From NCBI GenBank assembly GCA_964481005.1, contig CAYZRY010000009.1:1-38708 (forward strand): a stretch of 38,708 nucleotides of DNA, written 5' to 3'. The stretch comes from CAYZRY01 sp964481005 (lineage in GTDB: Bacteria > Bacillota_I > Bacilli_A > RF39 > UBA660). The notes beneath the pieces were generated by a model, which saw only the letters and a program-made list of their open reading frames with translations, did not search any database and was not told where the DNA came from. Below are positions 38,100-38,708 of the stretch, piece after piece (position 1 is the stretch's first letter; every line of letters starts with the position of its first letter). The translations under genes and the position numbers were made by a program.

Positions 38100-38708
38100 A
38101 TGGATATTGATAAAATTGTACCAGAGCTAGAAAGTGATTTAGCTAAAATAAGTAATGTAAATGAGTTAAATGATATTAGAACTAAATATCTTGGTAAGAA
38201 GGGATATGTTTCAGTAGCACTAAAAGATTTAGCTACTTTTGAAGGGGATAAAAAAGAATTAGGACGAAGAATCAATGAGATTAAAACAACTGTTTTAGAA
38301 AAGATTGATTCGATGTATTCAGTTATGTTAGCTAAGGGATTAGATGAAAAGCTAATTCAAGATAAAATAGATGTTACACTGCCAGCTTTTAGACCAAAGG
38401 TAGCTAGTGCTCATCCAATCATTAGAGCTAAAGAAGAGCTTGAAGAATTGTTTATGTCGATGGGTTATGATGTCGTTTTTGGTCCGGAAGTAGAACTAGA
38501 TAAATATAACTTTGAAATGTTAAATATTCCTAAGGATCATCCAGCTCGTGATGACCAGGATACTTTCTACATCGATGAGGAACGTTTACTTAGAACACAG
38601 ACTTCATCAGTTCAAGTTAGAACAATGCTTGCTAATCAAGAAAAAAAGCCGTTTAAGATCATCTGTCCAGGAAAAGTTTTCCGTCGTGATAGTGATGCGA
38701 CTCATTCT
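38100..38708 (+). CDS. pheS: Phenylalanyl-tRNA synthetase alpha subunit, 3' truncated by window
   Basis: 203 codons are present and the frame is open to the window end. The N-terminal tRNA-binding helical hairpin includes RTKYLGKKGYVSVAL near residue 27. The class II catalytic domain begins at FRPKVASAHPIIRAKEEL and contains the motif-2 region: DDQDTFYID, LRTQTSSVQVRTM and ICPGKVFRRDSDATHS. The ATG at 38100 is eight bases after AGGAGG. Expression is set by the Phe T-box leader. pheT would be expected next, outside the window. Confidence 0.95.
   Translation, partial: MDIDKIVPELESDLAKISNVNELNDIRTKYLGKKGYVSVALKDLATFEGDKKELGRRINEIKTTVLEKIDSMYSVMLAKGLDEKLIQDKIDVTLPAFRPKVASAHPIIRAKEELEELFMSMGYDVVFGPEVELDKYNFEMLNIPKDHPARDDQDTFYIDEERLLRTQTSSVQVRTMLANQEKKPFKIICPGKVFRRDSDATHS

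Noticed and set aside
1..38708. CRISPR array, insertion sequence, prophage, toxin-antitoxin or restriction system
   Set aside because: No tandem repeat-spacer pattern, transposase, integrase, phage protein or nuclease-methylase pair was seen on either strand.
1..38708. Mycoplasma-type code with TGA as Trp
   Set aside because: Trp is encoded by TGG throughout and TGA works as a stop; ftsW also argues for a walled cell.

Overview
The window is a compact, AT-rich, almost entirely plus-strand stretch of a bacterial chromosome. It reads cleanly in the standard code: TGA is used as a stop (for example at the end of the exonuclease III gene) and TGG encodes Trp. AGGAGG-type ribosome binding sites, a Phe T-box leader, ComEA/ComEC, CDP-glycerol-polymer and SEDS genes point to a low-GC Firmicutes/Bacilli lineage. 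Desulfoferrodoxin and acetate kinase suggest an anaerobic fermenter. An uncultured gut Bacilli/RF39- or Erysipelotrichales-like genome is my inference; no marker here fixes the taxon.

Layout. Positions 1-3307 hold the end of a membrane O-acyltransferase, exonuclease III, an OpgB-like phosphoglycerol transferase and a small membrane protein. Positions 3314-12710 are a cell-surface glycopolymer locus: Wzx-type flippase, a polyprenyl-phosphate-type GT2, DUF2304, three further GT2 enzymes, a CDP-glycerol glycerophosphotransferase, a GT4 and a large polytopic membrane protein. A bidirectional terminator at 12694-12720 separates it from the only minus-strand gene (12719-13645, unknown). Positions 13756-17461 hold an unknown bitopic protein, a FIST protein, a rhodanese lipoprotein and tgt. 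Positions 17542-21420 hold ftsW, comEA and comEC. Positions 21529-29361 hold single genes or pairs: HD protein, ackA, tRNA-Arg(CCT), an unknown membrane protein with a TrxB-like flavoprotein, a methyltransferase-like protein, an alpha/beta hydrolase, an unknown protein, desulfoferrodoxin with a DUF3267 protease-like protein, and an SGNH hydrolase. Positions 29474-35663 form one tightly packed run: acyl-CoA/ACP synthetase, two PlsC acyltransferases, a diacylglycerol-kinase-like enzyme, AlkD-like protein, thymidine kinase and an AI-2E family permease. Positions 35734-37863 hold frr, a DHH/PpaC-like phosphohydrolase and a zinc-ribbon membrane protein. The window ends in a Phe T-box leader and the first 203 codons of pheS.

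How the genes work together. The OpgB-like enzyme, the CDP-glycerol transferase, the glycosyltransferases and the flippase together suggest a glycerol-phosphate-containing lipid-linked surface polymer. The 29.5-33.3 kb genes form a plausible route from free fatty acid to phosphatidic acid, with lipid re-phosphorylation.

Regulatory style is unusually uniform. Eleven promoters carry a perfect TGNTATAAT extended -10, often with a poor -35. In many of them the predicted transcription start falls at or within a few bases of the Shine-Dalgarno sequence, giving leaders of only about 9-14 nt. At three places a hairpin is arranged so that its left arm contains or directly follows a TATAAT box. Read-through RNA would fold there, while RNA from the local promoter would not. 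No CRISPR array, insertion sequence, prophage or recognisable defence system was seen, and no gene-free stretch exceeds 300 bases.
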